In this document: piece by piece, positions 12,401 to 25,800 of the stretch
Layout: each line of letters begins with the position of its first letter
How positions within the stretch are numbered: position 1 is the first letter of the stretch
Assembly: GCA_963931865.1 (NCBI GenBank)
Contig: OZ007507.1
Coordinates: 11,942,932 to 12,006,931, forward strand
Length of the DNA: 64,000 nucleotides
Reading direction: 5' to 3'
DNA from: Axinella damicornis
Taxonomy: Eukaryota; Porifera; Demospongiae; Axinellida; Axinellidae
The notes under the pieces: generated by a model
What the model was told of the DNA's origin: nothing
The model's input: only the letters and a program-made list of their open reading frames with translations
Database searches by the model: none
Position numbers and translations under genes: made by a program

Positions 12401-13814
12401 AAGGAGAGGGGGAAGGTGGGTGCAGAGAGGAAAGGGAGGGTGGAGGAAGGAGAGGGGGAAGGTGGGTGGAGGGATAAGAGGTGGAAGGCATGTGGAGGGA
12501 GAGAAGGGGGTGGAGGAAGGAGAGGGGAGGGCGGAGGAAGGAGGGGGAAAGTGGGAGGAGGGGAGGACGGAGGAAGGAGAGGGGGAAAGTGGGAGGAGAG
12601 GGGAAGGTGGGTGGAGAGAGGAGAGGAGAGGGGAGGGTGGNNNNNNNNNNNNNNNNNNNNNNNNNNNNNNNNNNNNNNNNNNNNNNNNNNNNNNNNNNNN
12701 NNNNNNNNNNNNNNNNNNNNNNNNNNNNNNNNNNNNNNNNNNNNNNNNNNNNNNNNNNNNNNNNNNNNNNNNNNNNNNNNNNNNNNNNNNNNNNNNNNNN
12801 NNNNNNNNNNNNNNNNNNNNNNNNNNNNNNNNNNNNNNNNTCTCGGCCCTGCTCACCCCACTCGTTCTCACTTGTAGTTACTCCATTGGCACATGTAACT
12901 GCTCTCATGGGCAGCTGCTCTCTTGTAGCACCATCTCTGTAGCACCACCTCTGATCGCGACCACTCTCTGGCCTGTTGCTATGGAGTCCGACTTCTTGCC
13001 GTCCGGTCCTCAGCATCGTCTGTGTGTTGCTTCTACTAATTTCGAACAACACCCCCCTTTAATTACGTATTTTGAACACCAGGAAACAAAATGTCATTAC
13101 GGTAGTCACGTTTGAAACTTAGGACTCAGGAAATCTGGTGTCAGTCCTTGTGTATGTGTGTGGTCGTGAGAACAGCTGTTCTCTCCCTCAGTGCAGCGAG
13201 GCTAGTGGAACTGAATGTTCTCCAACTGATGAGTGACAATGCAGCAGGTGAGTTGGGTGTGTGTGTGACTGTGTGTATGTGTGTGTGTGAGTATTGTGTG
13301 TGTGTGAGTATGTACTTGTAGGGAGAAGCCACTGACCTTATCACTAGGTGACGTTTCCTCTCCTTCCAGCGGCACTGAACTATGGTCTCTTCCGGCAAGC
13401 CTCCTTCAATGCCACCCCGCAGTACATCATGTTCTATGACATGGGGGCTATGAGCACCACTGCCACCATTGTTGGTATGTCATGTGACTCTCACATGACC
13501 AAACATGTATAATTATAGTCAAGCTATAGTAGCCTTAAGTAACCCTCCTGTCCTCCCTCTCCACTCCACCTTCTCTTCCTTACCTGTCTCTCCTCTCTTT
13601 TTCCTTCCTCCCCCCTTCCTCCCTCCCTCCGACCTCCCTCCTTCCTCCATTTCTTCAACCTTGGTCCCTCTCCAACCTTGATCCCCCCTCCTCCCTCCCT
13701 CCCTCTCCCCTTGATCCCACCCTCCCTCCCTATCCCCTTGGTCCCTCCCTCCTTCCCTCTCCCCCTCTCCCCCTCTTCCTCCCCCCCCCCCCTTAATCCC
13801 TCCCTCCTTCCCTC

Positions 13815-13855
<41 letters not shown>

Positions 13856-16800
13856 CTTTGATCTTTGATTTCTCCATCCTTCCCTCTCCCCCTCCCTCTC
13901 CCCCTCCCTCCTTCCCTGTCCCCCTCCCCTTGATCCCTTCCTCCTTCCCTCAGAGTACCGGAAGACTCAGGTCAAGGAGGGCAGCGTAGCGAACACTTAT
14001 CCACAGCTAACAGTCCGAGGTACAGGATTTGACCGCAGGCTGGGGGGACTGGAGATGGACATCAGACTGAGAGACTATCTTGCAAGGGAGTTTGAAGTGA
14101 GCTGGTTTAGCAGATGTTGTCAAGTGAATTATGAAATGTTTTATTGTTGTATATCCTCCCCCTCCCTCCCCCCATCCCCCCTCCCTCCCTCCCTCCCTCC
14201 CTCCCCCCTCCCTCCCTCCATCCCTCCTCCCCCCCCCTCCCTCCCCCCCCCCCCCCCCCCCCCTCCCTCCCTGCCTCCCTCCCTCTCCTCCCACAGTCAC
14301 AAAAGAAGGCCAAGGGTAGTGTGTATGACTCTCCACGTGCCATGGCCAAGCTCTTGAAGGAAGCCAAGAGAGTCAAACGAGTGCTGAGTGCCAACACTGA
14401 TCACACGGCCCAGGTACGAGCTGCTTACCCACAATATATTGCTGTGATCTGATTCTGTGTGGGAAGACTTTGTTGAAAGTTAAAAAGCAGAAGCAGTTGC
14501 AGGGCAGAAAGTTTAATTGCTACATGTACAAGAACCCTTGCCGATGACTGATAATGATGCCGCATTTTGGGGTACGGTTTCTTGGCTGCTTCACAGTTTC
14601 TGTGGAGGTGCTATGTGCCTCCAGACACTGCCTTCAGCAGGAACCATCAGTAGAATCGGAGTGGGAGCAGAATCATCTGAGCGTGGTCACAGCAATGACA
14701 AATTGCTTCCCCCAGCTGTGGCCAGGGAGTGCTTTGGAAGTGATTACTTGATGGCTCCACCCTCAATGGAAGATGGCAAATAACATTGTTACTATGGTAA
14801 CATGATGTCATCTTCTCACTTCAGGTGGAGGGTTTGTTGGAAGACATAGACTTCCGTGCCAAGGTGACGCGGGACAAATTTGAGGAGCTCTGCTCAGACC
14901 TGTTTGACCGGGTTCCAGAACCTGTCAGGCAGGCTTTGGATGCTGCAGGCATGACCCTAGTGAGTAGTGGGACGGGTTGCCAGGCGATCGTTTGGTGTGT
15001 GGGTACTCACAGCTAATGGCTGTGATGTTGTATGATACATGTGTATCTAAGCCTCCTCGTCTCTGGTCTGTCTCTCTTCCCTATACACTCCTCAGGATGA
15101 GATTGAATCAGTGGTCCTGGTAGGGGGAGGGACGCGAGTGCCAAGAGTACAGGATGAACTGCAGAAGACAGTCAAAAAGTACATATATCCCCCCCCCCCC
15201 CCCCAACACACACATCACTATTACTGTACATACACACACTTATACACGTAGGACAGAGCTTGGTAAGAGTTTGAACACAGATGAAGCTGTGGCACTGGGG
15301 GCAGTGTACCAGGGAGCAGGGCTCACCAAGCTCTTCCGAGTTAAGAAGTTCCTTGTGAGGGAGGGAAACATCTACCCTATTCAGGTAGCAGCTTGCAACC
15401 ATCATACCCACTTCCTCCCGTTGTAGGAGTTGTATGCACAGCAGTTGTTTTAATCATTCCTGTTCCCTTCCCCCCACTCCCCCGACACACACACACTCAC
15501 CACTCACACCATATAGGTATCTTTCACGAGACATACACGTGGCGAGGATGGACAGGAGTTTGCAAAGACAGTCACGAGAACGCTCTTTCATCGAAGCAAC
15601 GCCCTCCCTCAGAAGAAAGTCCTCACTTTCAATCGTTATGGCAGTGACTTTGCGTTCTCTGTATTTTACGGTGACCTTAACTTTCTCAGCGACCAGGAGA
15701 AGAGGTACATGGTCCCAGTTTTTCTATAGCTCTCCCCTCCTCCTCCCTCCTCCCTCCCTCCTCCCTCCCTCCTCCCTCCCTCCTCCCTCCCTCCTCCCCC
15801 CACTCCATCCTTCCTTTTGTCCCTCACCTCCATCCCTCATTTTGTCTTCCTCATATTCTCTCTCCCTCCCTTCCTCCCCCACCTCCTTCCACATTCCCTT
15901 CCTTCCTCCCTCCGACCTTCCTCCCCTCCCCCCTCCCCCCTCTGTCCCCCCCCCCCCCCCCCCCCCCTCCCTCCCTCCCTCCCTCTCTCCATCCCTCCCC
16001 CCTCCACAGCTACCTGGGTAGGTTCAACCTCTCCGAGGTGTACCTGGCCGGAGTGGGGGATGCGCTAGCCAAGCATACCAAGGGAGAGCCACGAGGGATC
16101 AAAGCCCATTTTCGTATGGATGAGAGTGGTCTTATGAATCTGGATAATGTGAGCAAGCAGCTGTGACATAACAGTAGTGGTGAATTAATTTGAGCCACAA
16201 CTGTCCGGGATTGCCATCAAGTGTCTTGAGATGTCCTGAGATGTCCTACTGATCCTTTCATTCCCTGGGTTAGGGTTAGGGTTAGGGTTAGGGTAGGGCC
16301 TAAGTTGTCCTTGGGATATGCGATGGCAATCCCGGACAACCCTAATTTGAGCGACCTTATTGAGCCTTTATATCAAGGACGAAATCTTGTGCACCCTGGG
16401 TTAACAATTAATGCCATGCCTGTAACCTGTCACTATGGCAGACAGAACGGAACACCGGAGGGCACGGAGAGAACATCATGTTGCTCTAAAGGCGCACAAT
16501 TAAAAGACACCGAAGTGTGAGTGGAAGGGTGTCTATAGGGAATCTAAATCCTGTAGGCCCGGCGGTTTCATTGTTTATACAATACAGCCAGCAGCCAATC
16601 CAATTGCTGTCTGTATTAGCAACCGAAACAGTTAGGGTGAAAACATCATCACCGTTTTTGGACTTGGCCGTGAAAAGCCCTTGGTTGGAGCCAGGAGGGC
16701 CATTTCTCGTTTTAACTCTTTAGGGCCCAAATTTCTTTCCTTAGGTCAATTCAGTCTATAGAACACTTAAACATACCCTGTTCCCTCGCCTTGCTGGGCT

Positions 16801-19800
16801 TGAAGCTGCTCACACAGGTAATTTCAGCTATACTAAGCGTATACGTGACTTAACCACGCCCACCAATTAACGAACTTGCAATCAAGTCTCCCGAGAAATG
16901 GCAACCTGCCGTAGCTGAAACACACGCCATGTATGCTGGAAATGGAGGCCAGACGGCTACTTTCTAACCCCATTTGTGCCAAAATCGATGGAAATGGCCC
17001 TCCCAGTGCCGACCAAGACCTTTCTACTGCGGAGCCCAGACACGGCCATGCTGGTTGCACCCTTCGGGTGCACCCACCCACCTCCCCCTGTCCCGCCCTT
17101 TCTGCTGTCGCAGAACCTATCTCCCAAGGACATTGCCGGAAGTAACATGATAAAGCTGAAAGTGTTATGACTACATTTGGCGCTATGGGCCCTATAGGGC
17201 TAAGCATAAATACAATGTAGACCTAGTAAGCAGTCCTCTCACCTTTATGGCCTCCAGTTCCAGCGTTCAAGGTTGATATTCAGCTGGAGTGGGTTACCAC
17301 TACTCAAGCAACTTGATCGAATGCTCTTTAACGAGTGGGTGTGGTTGGAATCTCAAATGTGCTCAGTGTGTTGAATGGCGGTCCTGTGTACAGTTTGGAT
17401 CAGAGAGTAAGGTTGGTGAATTATACCTTGCAATTATTGCCTGAAGTCATCTTGCAATTATTGCTTGTCTTTACACTGGTGTTCAAACAGAGGCGTACAA
17501 TTTCAAAATCCTTATAATTATGTTGTCATTAACCCTCGGCGCGCATGCACACAGGGTTACTGTAGTCGTTTTGTGTGTCTGTTTGTCTGTTTGTCCAAGA
17601 ATCTGCCAACTGGTGCTAGAGTAAGCCATTGATTATCGGACGACATGTATAATCGGACGCGTTAAGCACCGAGCGCGTATATTACCGGAAGTGGGCGGGA
17701 CCTTCAGTCGATACTACAGACCCATCGCACTTTGAGTTGAAAGTTTGGTGATTCTCTGTTGCTTGGTTCTGGAACTACAGCCAGCCAAAGCTCATTTTCA
17801 GACCAAGGTATGATCGGACAAAATTGATATATTATCGGATGACGCTCCCCGCTTCTTCTCTGAAGGAACTTTCTCCAAGATTTTTACATTTTTGGGAAGC
17901 CTCATGATCCCTCTGCTGCAGGCTCACGTCTTGTCACCGTGGCTGATTCGAGCACTAGGGAATGTCACCGAATGTCGACCAGGGTCTCCAGGTCTGTATC
18001 GGGGAGTGAAATTTCGCCTTATTTTGGCATAGACACTCACAGGTACACTCTAGTGCTGCAATTCAGATATCAGTAGAATGTGCTGGTCCTCAGCAACACA
18101 ATGGTGCAAGTCCCGTGTTTTTACGTTGCATCGTTCCTGAGATACAGCTGTTTCCCCCAATTTGTTCCTGTAAAAGCGGTCCACGATAGCAGCAACAGTA
18201 TTTCTGAGGCAAACGACTATATCTCAGGAACGGTGCAACGTATAAACGCGGGACTTGCACCATTGTGTTGCCGAGGACCAGCACATTCTGAATTGCAGCA
18301 CTAGAGTGTACCTGTGCCAAAATAAGGCGAAATCTCGAAGAAAGTTCCTTCAGAGAAGAAGCGGGGAGCGTCATCCGATAATACATCAATTTTGTCCGAT
18401 CATACCTTGGTCCGAAAATGAGCTTTGGCTGGCTGTAGTTCCAGAACCAAGCAACAGAGAATCACGAAACTTTCAACTCAAAGTGCGATGGGTCTGTAGT
18501 ATCGACTGAAGGTCCCACCCACTTCCGGTAATACCATATAGCGCTTAAATTTCGCGGGTCTAAATTTTCGCGAATTTCGCGAATTAAGCGTCATTCGCGA
18601 AATTATTTCAACGAAATTTTTGACACGTTGACAGTTGACACAAATTATATTTGACAGTGACTTTCTATCGTGGAAGGCAAGATGGCTATGTTTCAGTACT
18701 TCAAAAGAGTGGATGGGCAATATCCAGGGTCTAAGCTGCCGGATCCTCAAGGAGCGCTCGCTCATGAAGTACCTTCTCGTGCCATATCTGCGGCAAATAC
18801 CGAAGTTGCTGTACTTCAGCAAGCTGGTGGAGCTGGTGGAGCGAAAGCGAGAGGAACGTACCTGAAAATGAGTTCTGAGAAGAAGGCTGAAATAGGAAAG
18901 CGAGCAGCTGAACATGGAGTATTGGCCACCGTCCGCTACTACGCTAGTAAGCTTCCTGAACCTCTCAAAGAAAGCTCAGTGCGTACATGGAAGAATGCGT
19001 ACACGGCACAGCTTCAAAGACTGAGAAAGGAAGGGAAAGACAGATAGTTGAAGAACTTCCTGCTAAGAGGAGAGGCCGTCCTTATCTACTCGGAGAAGAC
19101 GTGGAATTGCAGGTCAGAGCCTACCTGAAAGCCCTTCGTGCAAATGGGGCCGTGGTAAATACTGCCATTACCATTGGGGTTGCTGAAGGCATAATCAGGA
19201 ACAAAGACAGCAATCTCCTTGCAGCTAATGGAGGGCACATAGCATTGACGAAGAACTGGAGCAAACATTTGCTAGAACGCATATGGGGTATGTGAAACGA
19301 AGAGCGAGCACAATGGCAAAAGTGAACATTGATGACTTTGAGGCTGTGAAGGCTCAGTTTTTGTTTGACGTGAATGCAGTTGTGGAGATGGAAGAGATAC
19401 CATATGACCTCGTTATCAACTGGGACCAGACTGGCATTCACTACATCCCCGTTGGATCGTGGACCATGGAGAAAGAGGGGGCAAAACGTGTGGAAATCAC
19501 TGCAGTGGATGATAAGAGACAGATCACAGCAGTGTTTGCGGGTTCTCTGACAGGTGACTTCCTCCCACCGCAACTGATCTATAAGGGCACAATACGTCGC
19601 TGTCTTCCAGCTGTCACGTTTCCACAAGATTGGCATGTCACATGCAGCCATAACCACTGGGCGAATGAAGAAACAATGGTGGCTTATGTGGAGAAGATTT
19701 TGGTTCCTTATGTTTCCAACAAAAGGAAAGCTCTGAAACTCCCACAAGACTACCCCACACTTGTACTCTTTGACCATTTTTCTGGTCAAATGACAGATGC

Positions 19801-22800
19801 ATTCTTCAAGCTACTGGAAGAAAACCACCTACGTTGAGTTGTGATCCCTGCGAATTGCACTGACAGATTACAGCCACTTGACATCAGCGTAAATAAAGCA
19901 GCTAAGGAGTTCCTCAGACGACAGTTCCACGATTGGTATGCGAAACAGATTTGCGACCACCTAGAAGAGGAAACACCTGTTGTACCAGTCGATCTCAAGT
20001 TGAGCACCGTCAAGCCAGTAGGAGCGAAATGGATGATGAATCTCTATGACTACCTCCAAGCCAAGCCAGAGATCATAGTACCGTACTCTCGCGAAAGTCC
20101 GCCCACTCCGCAAAGAGCGCCCACCCCCCACTTTTGGCTCAATTTTCTATATAGGGTCAAAGTTTACTCGAATGAGCGCCCACCCTCGCGCTATAGCCTC
20201 GTGCCGTGTAACAGGCGATGGAGCGCATTAGTGAGATGTTCCAGCGTATCTGAGGTAAGAACCTCCTTGCAGCAAGTCTCTATTAGTCTGTGTATCCGTA
20301 TCTATGGTGTCCATGTGTGTTGCCTGGCTTGCCTGTGCTAACGACGGCCCCGCGGCCTCCACGCTGGACCTCAGCCAGCGCTTGGCGGCAGCGAAGACGA
20401 CGTGGTGAGCGGTGATGTTGCTAGTGACTCCAGCGATGTAGATGTGCTGGGAGGGCTTTGACTCACGCGCGCTTGCTGCTCGATCGCTGCTATTGCGCTA
20501 CTTGTGTACGTAAACAAGGGTGGGCGCTCTTTCAAGGTTGAATGCGGAAACACTCGAAAGAGCGCCCACCCCCCTGTTTGGTGAGAAAGTAAGATGCAGC
20601 GCCCATGGGCGGACTTTCGCGAGAGTACGGTAAATGGATTCAGAGGAGCTGGAATACTGGATTACCTCACTAGTGATTAGATTTGTGTACAATCATGTTT
20701 GTAGATTTTGTGTGATAAAGATTAATGTTTACTATTCTGCAACTGTACATCTGAGAGTAAAAACTAAGAGCATGGAAACACTGACATCAAATATTGATCG
20801 AAACAATTTACTAGGTGGCTGCTCATTGCTGATTGGTTGAAGTTCAATAGCAAAGAGACCACAGTCAGTTCCACCCTCCTGTTTTTGGGATTCAATAATC
20901 TTGACAGCAGATGACTGAAACAGATTTGTGATCACTGCACGCGTCGCTTTATCCACTGATCTGTACACAGAATCATACACATTCACAACACCATTTTTGC
21001 AGCCAATGTTCGATGCAACAATCCAGTGGTCTCCACGGGAATGTATAATCTGAAGTTGGTTAGGTACGGGCTTCCTGACTCCGAGACTCTTCTTGGCTTG
21101 AAGGACTGTTGGCTGAAGACCATTAAGGTGCGGAAACTGCCGTTTCAGTAGTTGCTGAGCTGCGTGCACATGAAGGTCTGTCAGCTTTGCTCCATTAAGG
21201 ATGCTTTCAGTCTCAAAATCTAGGTGTCCGGTACATGTCTTCTTCCCGGAAGGCTCGTCTTCATGTCCTGAAAGACCTCTCTTCTCAACAGTAGCACATT
21301 TATTTTCCACTGGAGTTTTTTGTTGTGTGGATACAGCGAGAGATTTCTTGATCAGTTTTTCAGCCTTGTTGATGTCTTTCAAGCCCCCTTCAAATGTCAA
21401 AGTACAAGGGATTTCCAGTCCACCTTGCGGTAGGTCTTGGGAGTGTTGTCTGCTTCCCGTTACCTTACATGTAATGGTACCACCATGCCGTAAAAACAGA
21501 GAGCAGACAGAGGAAATTTTCATTGGAATGTGCCCTACCGTTTGGTGTGACTTAACGACAGCAACGGCGAAAGGATCACGGAGATTGTCTGCCTCTCTTG
21601 CACACAGAAGTTCCTCGTGGATCGATGCATCCCAGACAGCTTGGTAGACGTGATAACCACGGACCATCGCTTCAATGTCGAAAGTAGGCATCCCTTCCAG
21701 TTTGCTGACAGCTGAACAGAACGTGAGTTCGAGTTCGAGTGCGCGTGAAATAGAACTTCAACACGTCACGCCCATAAACAATGTGGGCGTGGCGTATTTT
21801 GGGCAGTGCATTAGCGAAATTATTTCAACGAAATTTTCAAAAACGGCAATTCGCGAAAATTTAGACCCGCGAAATTGAACCCTTTCCCTGGTAAGTTTAT
21901 TTTGGAGTCAGTAATCAATAATAACCAGCTCATCTATAAAAATCTGTTGTGCAGCGATTATGTTATAAAGTCCCCAGCAACCATATATCTCCAGGTTGCC
22001 AAGGAGTTGCTGAAGACGATGACATCACTCACGTTGCCTAGCAACCATGCACGCACTATTTATAGGCGTTTATTTATAGATTTTGTGTCAACATCATTAT
22101 AAAATTTATTATTCCACACACACAAAACAATCCAATGCCACAATGGGATGTTTTAAATCTTCTGTAACATGCTTAGATCCCTCAGAAACCCTCCAGGAGT
22201 CATCACGGTGCGCTAGGGTCCTGATGAAAGAGATGAAACCAATAACCCCGCGAGACCACACTTGAATCATCTGTACATAAACCACTATATCAAGTTTTTG
22301 CTATTATATTTAGACTTCCAAATTTCATTTCTAGCTTCTAAAAGAGTAGACTTACTCAAACCAGGGTCCACTGTCCCGTCATCAGGACCAGAGAGACAGC
22401 CAAACTCCAACGCTTCATCGAGTTCTTCACCGTCTTCGTCGACGATTTCGAGTGCCTCCCCCTGGCGACTACCCCGGAGTAAAACGGCTCGAACTGCCTT
22501 CAGGTAGGTAGCCACAGATCCCTTCCCCCTCAAACTCACTTTCTTCACCTTCAGAGAGGCCGAGGCGGTCGACTTCAAGTAGAGAGAACACTTCGATCAC
22601 GGAAAGTCGATCTGCCATTTTGCGGTCAGGATTAAAACGTGCACAGAACGTAGCAACCTAAATAGCCGAAATTTTTAAGACGTAGCCGTTGTAGAGCAAT
22701 CCATTGCGCATGCTCTGATATCTTTAGTTCGCGCTAAATTCAAAGTATCGATTTTTTTTGATTTTTGGAAATAGGGGCATTACCTCGGGCGCTTATAAGC

Positions 22801-25800
22801 GCCTTCACCAGGGAAAGGGTTAAGCGCTATACGGTATACGCGCTCGGCGCTTAACGTGTACGATTATACATGTTGTCCGATAATCAATGTACTCTAGTAT
22901 ACGTAGAACTAAAGGCGTTTTTCCTAAAAATACTTAGGAAGCTAGAGCGCTTCTTGCTTACCGCGATAATGTCCACCATTTTGTCCAACATGCAATTTTC
23001 CGTGCTTTAGGCGTATTTGTGCGCATGCGCTGTATGGACTTTGCACATGGTCCTGCGGTTTATTCCTCCGACGTCGGCCATCGGACGTACGACATTGCTG
23101 GGTTGTGGAGAGCTGTGCTAGACTCTGTACTGCACCACACCAACGTAGAAGAGCCTTTTGAGTGTGAAGAAGTGATGGTCGGTCGCAATGGAGGCTACCT
23201 GTTCCGGCTGGAGACGCATACAAGAGTACTTAGCCACTGAAGGTCACAGGAAAGCGCTCAATCGTCGAACTCTGTGATTGCTCAGGAAAGCTGCACAGGC
23301 CGAGGGTTTGCACTTTAGTGCTTTTCATTATGCTAGATGTGTGTGGTATATAATTGCGATTGCGAGCCTGTGTGCTGTTTGCATCGATGTGCCGTCTGTA
23401 CTGTATCTGCATCATTATAAATTTTGACCTGCCGTAAACAATATTGAAATCGAGGCGTGGTTTGTTTGGATAATTTGGACAGAGAGCGAAAACCTTGCTT
23501 TTCACAGCTCTTCACACGACTGTCATTTGTAGAGTGATTGCTGTGTCTGTCAGTACTATATATGTCAGTATGTCAGTCAGCATGTCAGTGGACACCAAAA
23601 TCAGCAGTTTGGGATGAAACAGGAATTTTAACACTTTCAGCCTTTTATTGCAATGTATAAGTCACTTAATGACTTGTACATACCCCTTGCCACCATGCTA
23701 GTTGTGTTGCCATAGTGACCAACAGTTCAGCCACCCACAGAGTTAGCATTGTTCAGCAAATCACATTGTGGTCAGAAACTTAATACACCCATCAAGCCTC
23801 TTGGCATAGACAACTTCACTACAATCTGCAGCTGGAAAGAGACCACAGGATTCACACTGAAACCTTGTGTGTCACATCCTGCCAGATGTCTATCAGTGTC
23901 CCCATTAGCTGGAGTCCAGACTCCAGGCACCAAATCACTTTACTGTGTAAATATAATTATAGTGATAAAAGCCCCATCCTGGTCCAGATAGCTATTAGTT
24001 GAGTCAGTTTGTGAGTTCAATTCAGTTGAAGATGTCTTTCCAAGCTCTCACTATGTTGCTGGTAGTAGTCCTGCTATATGCTAGCAGCTGTGCAGCCCAG
24101 GAGCAGCCAGCCAGCCAGGGAGACAACACCACCGTCCCCCTCACCTACCACTCCAAATCTGTTGAAGGAGATGAGCAGGTTTGTGGCCCTGAGAACCTCC
24201 GACAACGTCTGCAAGCTAAAACCCGTGACGATCTAGCCATCCTGATGCGAGACAATCTAAATGCTCTTGTTCCATGCAACAGTAGAAACCGTGGACAGCT
24301 GCAGCACTGTCCGTTGGCTAGTTGCAGTGAGCTTGGTGAACAAAGCCAAGTTTTGCGGCCCTCTCGGTACTACTGGATCAGGAGCTCTAATGGAACTGCA
24401 ATGCAGGTCTTCTGTGCCATGGACAGAGTGTGTGGCTGCGGTAATACCGAGGGCTGGTCGCGCATCGCCTACCTCAACATGACAGACCCATCACAGAGGT
24501 GCCCGGGTGTGTGGAGGGAAGCTCCGAACAGGACCTGTGGGAGGCCTAACGTAAGTAGTGGCTGCACCTCTGCGTATTTCAGCTCGCTTGGAATTAGCTA
24601 CACTCGAATGTGTGGCCGGCTAGTTGGCTACCAGCTTGGAGCCACTGGTGCTTTTGGTGACGTTCCTGCCAACGCCTCAGTTGATACCAACTATGTTGAT
24701 GGAGTGAGTGTGACCCACGGAACACCACGACAGCACATCTGGACATTCGCTGCCGCACTTGGGGAGTCCCACAACAATATTGGGAGTTGCCCCTGTGCTT
24801 ACACAGGCACCATCGAGGTCCCTGACTTTGTGGGACAGGACTACTTCTGTGAAACTGGCACAGACACCTACGAACACGGAGAATCCTATCTTGATGATCC
24901 CCTCTGGGATGGGCAGGGGTGCAGATCTGGTAATACCTGCTGTCAGTTCAACAACCCTCCGTGGTTCTGCAAGCAGCTGCCTGAAGCCACAACGGACGAT
25001 ATCGAAGTGAGGATATGTGCCAATGCTGCTCACGTCTATGAGGATGTTCTTCTGGAGCTTGTGGAAGTCTATGTATTCTAAAATCACTCAGACTCACTCC
25101 ATTTACATTGCATGATGCACACCCATCACCTAGACTAAAAGATTGAGGCGGGCATTGCTCTACCAATCTAGATCCTCACCGTTTGTATTGACCAGGCTCC
25201 ATGCTGGAGTCAGAAAGAGCTCCACTTTCTTTTCACAGCTGTTCTGTTGCTTTATTGTGACTTGTTTCTATTTCTTGTGAATACAGTCAAGCTCTTGCAC
25301 TGGATTGTAATTACTGAAGCTCAGTAGGGCATGCTCAATAGTTGGTGATGAGAGATAGAGAGAAACTAATCCACAGAAAAAATTCTGGGACTAGCTGGAT
25401 TTCGAACCCAAGACCTTCTGGATACTAGTCAGATGCTCGTACCACTAAGCCACTGGACCCACGGCAGCACACAAGCTGCAAATAGCAGCACTGTGTGGAG
25501 GCCTCAGCCACCAGGTCCAGCCACTGAGAGAGAAATCAGTTGGAATTCGGCTGAGGCTGCACACCGCTATTTGCAGCTTGTGTGCTGCTCCTCTGCCGTG
25601 GGCCCAGTGGCTTAGTGGTACGAGCATCTGACTAGTGGTGAATTGTCGATTTCATCTGTTGGTGTGTCTTCAGCCATTCGTGGATGGTCTGTTGTCGCCT
25701 TCTCTGCATCTGTTGTAGCCACGTTCTGCAGGCCATTACCACTGCCAGTATTTGATTGCTTCCAGTATGAAATACGGTGGGGGAAGGCCTGGGAGATCTG

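Larger units (their letters stand above)
18534..22834. mobile_element. pogo/Tigger-like DNA transposon with a HIRAN-Ulp1 second gene
   Basis: Ends CC(A/G)TATAGCGCTTAA face each other and are flanked by TA (18532-18533 and 22835-22836). Joining the flanks gives CCGGTAATATACGCGCTCGG, identical to the intact inverse copy in the host element's left arm near 17672-17691. Longer subterminal inverted repeats (GACCCGCGAAATT type) lie at 18547-18620 and 21808-21873. Inside are a damaged DDD transposase (plus strand) and a convergent HIRAN-Ulp1 ORF (minus strand). Two later insertions occur at 20081-20630 and 21880-22819. Confidence 0.8.
17616..22897. mobile_element. Outer foldback element, split by the Tigger-like insertion
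   Basis: The left end CTAGAGTAAGCCATTGATTA (17616) and the right end (inverse, ending 22897) share about 70 bp including ATTGATTATCGGAC and TATAATCGGAC. Within 17690-18531 two long arms face each other around 18190 (for example GTGCTGGTCCTCAGCAACAC against its inverse). The right end is displaced to 22837-22897 by the 4.3-kb insertion at 18534. Confidence 0.75.

Noticed and set aside
12177..13115. Plus- and minus-strand ORFs spanning the N gap
   Set aside because: They run through undefined bases and polypurine repeat. Only 12174-12303 is a real HYOU1 exon.
22285..22578. 97-codon minus-strand ORF as a host gene
   Set aside because: It lies wholly inside the TTAA-flanked element at 21880-22819 and appears to be a shifted continuation of a transposase-like N-terminal remnant.
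23019..23240. 73-codon ORF after the outer transposon
   Set aside because: No recognisable domain, no splice-site or promoter support; left unannotated.
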